Below, one piece after another: positions 61,165-64,000 of a stretch of 64,000 nt of DNA (positions are counted from its first letter, which is position 1; each line of letters opens with the position of its first letter). The stretch is taken from NCBI GenBank assembly GCA_017470485.1, contig JAFUYQ010000005.1, forward strand, positions 18,640 through 82,639. Direction: 5' to 3'. A model generated the notes under the pieces. It ran no database searches, was not told where the DNA came from, and saw only the letters and a list, made by a program, of their open reading frames with translations. Position numbers and translations under genes: made by a program. The DNA comes from Synergistaceae bacterium (GTDB taxonomy: Bacteria > Synergistota > Synergistia > Synergistales > Aminobacteriaceae).

Positions 61165-61928
61165 CCGTTCACCCTCTCGAAAATCATCTTCAATCCCTCA
61201 AGAGTAAGCCACTTATCGACAACATCAATACGTTCAGAAACCTTCGCCATTAATCCGGCATGGCCGCCGGTGGCTATGACCCTTGCGCCCTCCATGCCCT
61301 TCTCGGCGTGAATCATGTCGATGATTCTGTCGGTTAGTCCGGCGTTCCCGAAAAGTATTCCCGACTGTATGGCCTCCTCTGTGCTGCGGCCTATGACACT
61401 CTCAGGAATGTTCAAAGCGACCTGAGGGAGTTTGGCGGCTTTCGAGAAAAGAGCCGAAACAGATGAGTTCAAGCCCGGCGCAATCGCTCCGCCCATGTAA
61501 GCTCCTTCCGGCGAAACAACGTCAAACGTTATCGCCGTCCCGTAATCCGCAACTATCAGCGGCGAACCGTACTTCTCACGACCGGCTAGAGCATTAACGA
61601 TTCTGTCCGCGCCGACTTCACGGGGGTTACGGCAGAGAATCTCCATTCCTGTATCGGTTGAGGCGTTGACCTGAAGGGGAGTTAAGGAAAAATATTTCTT
61701 TATCGCCTCAGCCATCGGAAAATCAAGGAACGGTACTACGCTCGCGAATGCCGCGCCCTTAATGTCAGACGGTTTTATGCCCTCAGTACCTATGAGATTG
61801 AGAAGGTAAATTCCGAGTTCGTCATGAGTCCTGAGAATTGATGAGAGCCTCCAGTGTGCTATGAGTTCGTCCTTGTCGTAAATTCCTGCTGCTGTTGTAG
61901 TGTTGCCGGTATCAATAACCAATAACAT
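61161..61928 (-). CDS. coaX: Type III pantothenate kinase
   Basis: First step of coenzyme A synthesis. 255 residues of the ASKHA fold: MLLVIDTGNTTTAAGIYD (phosphate 1), CRNPREVGADRIVNALAGREKYGSPLIVADYGTAITFDVVSPEGAYMGGAIAPG (pantothenate site and phosphate 2, in order), VIATGGHAGLM. Typical length. Five bases after the baiN-like gene, overlapping dus. Confidence 0.96.
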   Translation of the reverse strand: MLLVIDTGNTTTAAGIYDKDELIAHWRLSSILRTHDELGIYLLNLIGTEGIKPSDIKGAAFASVVPFLDFPMAEAIKKYFSLTPLQVNASTDTGMEILCRNPREVGADRIVNALAGREKYGSPLIVADYGTAITFDVVSPEGAYMGGAIAPGLNSSVSALFSKAAKLPQVALNIPESVIGRSTEEAIQSGILFGNAGLTDRIIDMIHAEKGMEGARVIATGGHAGLMAKVSERIDVVDKWLTLEGLKMIFERVNG

Positions 61929-61932
61929 TATA

Positions 61933-63183
61933 TTAATTCACGCTCCCTGCTATGTATCCAGTTGACCAGCAGACTTGAAGATTGAAACCTCCTGATGGGC
62001 CGTTCAAGTCCAGTATTTCACCAGCGAAATAAAGATTATCACAGAGTTTTGACCGCATTGTCGAAGGGTCAACCTCCTTGAGGCTAACGCCTCCCCGTGT
62101 AACCATTGCGTTGTTGAAGCTCCAGAGGCCGTTGATGTTCATTCTGATGTCCTTGAGGAGTCTGACTGTCGCCGCAATTTCCTCATCGCTCATGTAATCG
62201 GTCGGCTTGTCCTCCGGAACGTCCGACAGTTCGAGGATTAGACGAACCATTTTAGCCGGTACTAATGAGCGGATTAGGCCGTGAAATCTTCCATGCCCTG
62301 AATGTTTAGCGATGTCCCGTTTGATTCGGGCGGTTAAGATTTCGTTAGTTAATGTCGGTTTCATGTCGAGCGAAAACTGAAGCTCAGCTTCCGAGCCGTC
62401 CTCATGCGTTATCCAGTCCGGGACGAATTGACTAAGCTCCATGATGATAGGGCCGCTTACGCCGAAGTTAGTGAACTCCATTTCGCCGAAACGCTCCGTA
62501 ACTTTCTCACCGTCAACAAGGACTGTAACGCGGACATTTCTGAGGTTGCAGCCGCTGGCTAATTTCGGCCATGTCTCACGAGTTCTTACGGGGACGAGCG
62601 AAGGGTAAAGCGAAGTTACTGTGTGTCCAGCCCTCCGCGCGAACTCGTAGCCGTCGCCGGTTGAGCCTGTTTTGGGGTAAGATTTTCCGCCGGTAGCGAT
62701 GATGTATTTTCCGGCTGAATATTCGTTATCGTCAGTGATGATGTAATCAATACGGCCGTCTTTGAACTTGATGGATTTAACAGGAGTTGAGCGCATGATT
62801 TTGACGTTATATTTTCGGCACTGCATGAGAAGTGCGTCAAGTACACGCTGGCTTCCGCCTTCTTTCGGGAAGATTCGTTTACCGCGTTCCTCGATAAATT
62901 TAACGCCGATGGAGCTGAAGTATTCACGGGTTCTGAGGGGGCCGAACCTGCTGAACGCCGAGTAGAGGAATTTACCGTTCTGGCCGTAACGCGAAATGAA
63001 CACGTCCATATCGGACTCAGCGTTTGTGAAGTTGCAGCGTCCTCTGCCTGAGAGGAGTAATTTTTCGCCGAGCGAGTGATTTTTTTCAACGATTACGGTT
63101 TTTTGACGGAGCGATGAGGCTCTAATAGCGGCCATTAATCCGGCAGGGCCTCCTCCGATTATGAGTGTGTCGAAATTTTCCAT
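61933..63183 (-). CDS. FAD-dependent oxidoreductase of the HI0933/BaiN family
   Basis: 416 residues. FAD-binding Rossmann loop IIGGGPAGLMAAIRAS at the start, KNHSLGEKLLLSGRGRCNFTNAES typical of the HI0933-like family, YIIATGGKSYPKTGSTGDGYEFARRAGHTV, and a C-terminal TRGGVSLKEVDPSTMRSKLCDNLYFAGEILDLNGPSGGFNLQVCWSTGYIAG. Members include a bile-acid reductase (BaiN) but most are unassigned. First gene of a coupled operon. Confidence 0.9.
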   Translation of the reverse strand: MENFDTLIIGGGPAGLMAAIRASSLRQKTVIVEKNHSLGEKLLLSGRGRCNFTNAESDMDVFISRYGQNGKFLYSAFSRFGPLRTREYFSSIGVKFIEERGKRIFPKEGGSQRVLDALLMQCRKYNVKIMRSTPVKSIKFKDGRIDYIITDDNEYSAGKYIIATGGKSYPKTGSTGDGYEFARRAGHTVTSLYPSLVPVRTRETWPKLASGCNLRNVRVTVLVDGEKVTERFGEMEFTNFGVSGPIIMELSQFVPDWITHEDGSEAELQFSLDMKPTLTNEILTARIKRDIAKHSGHGRFHGLIRSLVPAKMVRLILELSDVPEDKPTDYMSDEEIAATVRLLKDIRMNINGLWSFNNAMVTRGGVSLKEVDPSTMRSKLCDNLYFAGEILDLNGPSGGFNLQVCWSTGYIAGSVN

Positions 63184-63213
63184 TTAGTAATAAATTAGTG
63201 CCACCTTTCCTGA

Positions 63214-63864
63214 TTATGCCAGTGTTACGCCGATTTTGTCAGCGATTTTCCGGATTGCGTCTTCTGAGAGCTGACTGATTTTCGTGATTGCCATGAGCGG
63301 GTAGTTATCCTTGAGCATATCTACTGCGACACGCTCATTAGCCTGCTTCATACCGCGCTCAAGCCCCTTAGCAATCCCATACTTGATACTGTCCCTGCGT
63401 TCCTGCTCCAAAACCTTATTCTGGTCATACTCCGTAAGAAACATTCCTTTCACCTCCGCTTTGTTCAGCAACAGAAATCTCTTGATGAGAAAATCTTCCG
63501 GCATTTCACCGATAGCCCTGTCAACCGCAAATTCAATATTCCCCAATTCCTTCTGGTACTTCCTGATTGCGTCAACCAGCCACGAATATTCATTCAGCGG
63601 TTTACATGCTTCCATCAAGGCTTTATTCTTACCGTAATTGATGTTCAGCATTGTTACAACAACTTCAATATCGCCCTCACCGCCGAAAGCCTCGCTTAAC
63701 CTCAGAATTTTCCTCTCAGGCTGATTAGCCGTGCCGTTGTAGAAACATATACACTTCGGACGCGGTGCCGTCTGCAAAACACTGCTGTACTGATAATAAT
63801 CGCTCCCTGCGATATACTTCTCGTAGAGCTTCGCCGCATAAATGAAAAACCTCATCGGCATATT
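63214..63864 (-). pseudogene. N-terminally truncated Rpn-like (recombination-promoting nuclease/putative transposase) gene
   Basis: From NMPMRFFIYAAKLYEKYIAG onward the sequence follows the common Rpn/PD-(D/E)XK-like family: PKCICFYNGTANQPERKILRLS, VVVTMLNINYGKNKALMEACKPLNEYSWLVDAIRKY, and a C-terminal GLERGMKQANERVAVDMLKDNYPLMAITKISQLSEDAI. The region that should hold the nuclease active site lies upstream and is missing. Homology begins next to the end of an IS630-like transposase, so an insertion probably cut the gene. The open frame goes on to an ATG at 63921, but those residues look foreign. Confidence 0.6.
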
Positions 63865-63880
63865 ATAGCAAATTCCATAA

Positions 63881-64000
63881 TTATGAAGAATAACCACAAT
63901 GTCTGAACCAGCCCACTGCATCCAATCGTTTTAGCTTACTCAGACTTTCTCCCACTGCCTTTTCTAGCTCCTCAATTTTTGTTTTCGGTATCTTTCGAAC
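63881..64000 (-). mobile_element. 3' end of a probable IS630-family transposase, running off the window
   Basis: An open frame enters from the right edge and stops at 63881: KIPKTKIEELEKAVGESLSK..., ending GWFRHCGYSS. IS630-type transposases commonly end in a WFxHCGY motif. The element's end, probably at a TA target, would lie between 63860 and 63880, where homology to the Rpn-like gene begins. Only about 40 codons are visible, so the family call is moderate. Confidence 0.5.

Noticed and set aside
1..64000. Prophage, integron or CRISPR-Cas locus
   Set aside because: No phage structural genes, integrase, cas genes or spacer arrays were seen anywhere in the window.

Overview
The window looks like chromosomal DNA of a gut- or rumen-type member of the Synergistota (Synergistaceae). 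This is inference from gene content; no 16S gene is present. The supporting signs are a Synergist-CTERM-like tail on a large secreted metallopeptidase, an SLH-domain porin, a TAXI-type TRAP transporter with a fused permease, a selenoprotein glycine/sarcosine/betaine reductase component B, FabK plus FapR in the fatty acid operon, and a Kdo (diderm LPS) pathway. Many starts are TTG or GTG, and intrinsic terminators with U-runs are common.

Layout, left to right. 1-5.4 kb: the end of a secreted subtilase, guaA, a solitary BrxL-like AAA+ protein and a solitary Na+-pump beta subunit. 5.5-11.6 kb: surface-glycan genes (a truncated capsule-type glycosyltransferase, a DUF115 protein, two GT4 enzymes, an ELM1-like protein), interrupted by a tnpB-only IS200/IS605-type element with a recognisable omega-RNA end. 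11.6-16.4 kb: fba-kdsA-ask-kdsD-kdsB-elm1, supplying CMP-Kdo, with a divergent aspartokinase inside. 16.5-20.6 kb: ccdA, then a tightly coupled operon of three exported proteins (ABM-cupin, carboxymuconolactone decarboxylase, SUMF1-flavodoxin fusion). 20.7-23.4 kb: a HigB-like toxin pair and an SLH porin with a long foldable leader. 23.6-35.2 kb: TAXI transporter, uvrC, Ca2+-type ATPase, fucO-rhaD and putP. 35.3-44.9 kb: the multidomain M4 peptidase, an alpha/beta-hydrolase pseudogene beside hxlR, tRNA-Leu and rpsT, a Sel1 protein with an Asn/Asp/Ser tail, manC, an M23 peptidase and PNP. 45-52.9 kb: fapR-plsX-fabK-fabD-fabG-acpP-fabF-rnc-(ZnuA-like). 52.9-59.6 kb: leuA with a leucine-rich leader peptide and attenuator, then grdX-grdE-grdB behind a glycine riboswitch, and an AGCS amino-acid symporter behind an unidentified terminator-controlled leader. 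59.6-64 kb: baiN-like, coaX, dus and a TSCPD gene, then an Rpn-like gene cut by what looks like an IS630-type element.

How it fits together: the organism appears to ferment amino acids. Glycine or an N-methylated relative feeds GrdE/GrdB, AGCS imports alanine or glycine with Na+, the TAXI system imports organic acids, and PutP imports proline. Many operons carry readable cis-regulation: the glycine riboswitch, the leucine attenuator, a FapR box, the AGCS terminator switch and the porin leader. No complete novel defence or biosynthetic island was found. The most interesting unexplained items are the AGCS leader, the porin leader, the exported flavodoxin operon, the orphan BrxL and the double-anchored metallopeptidase.
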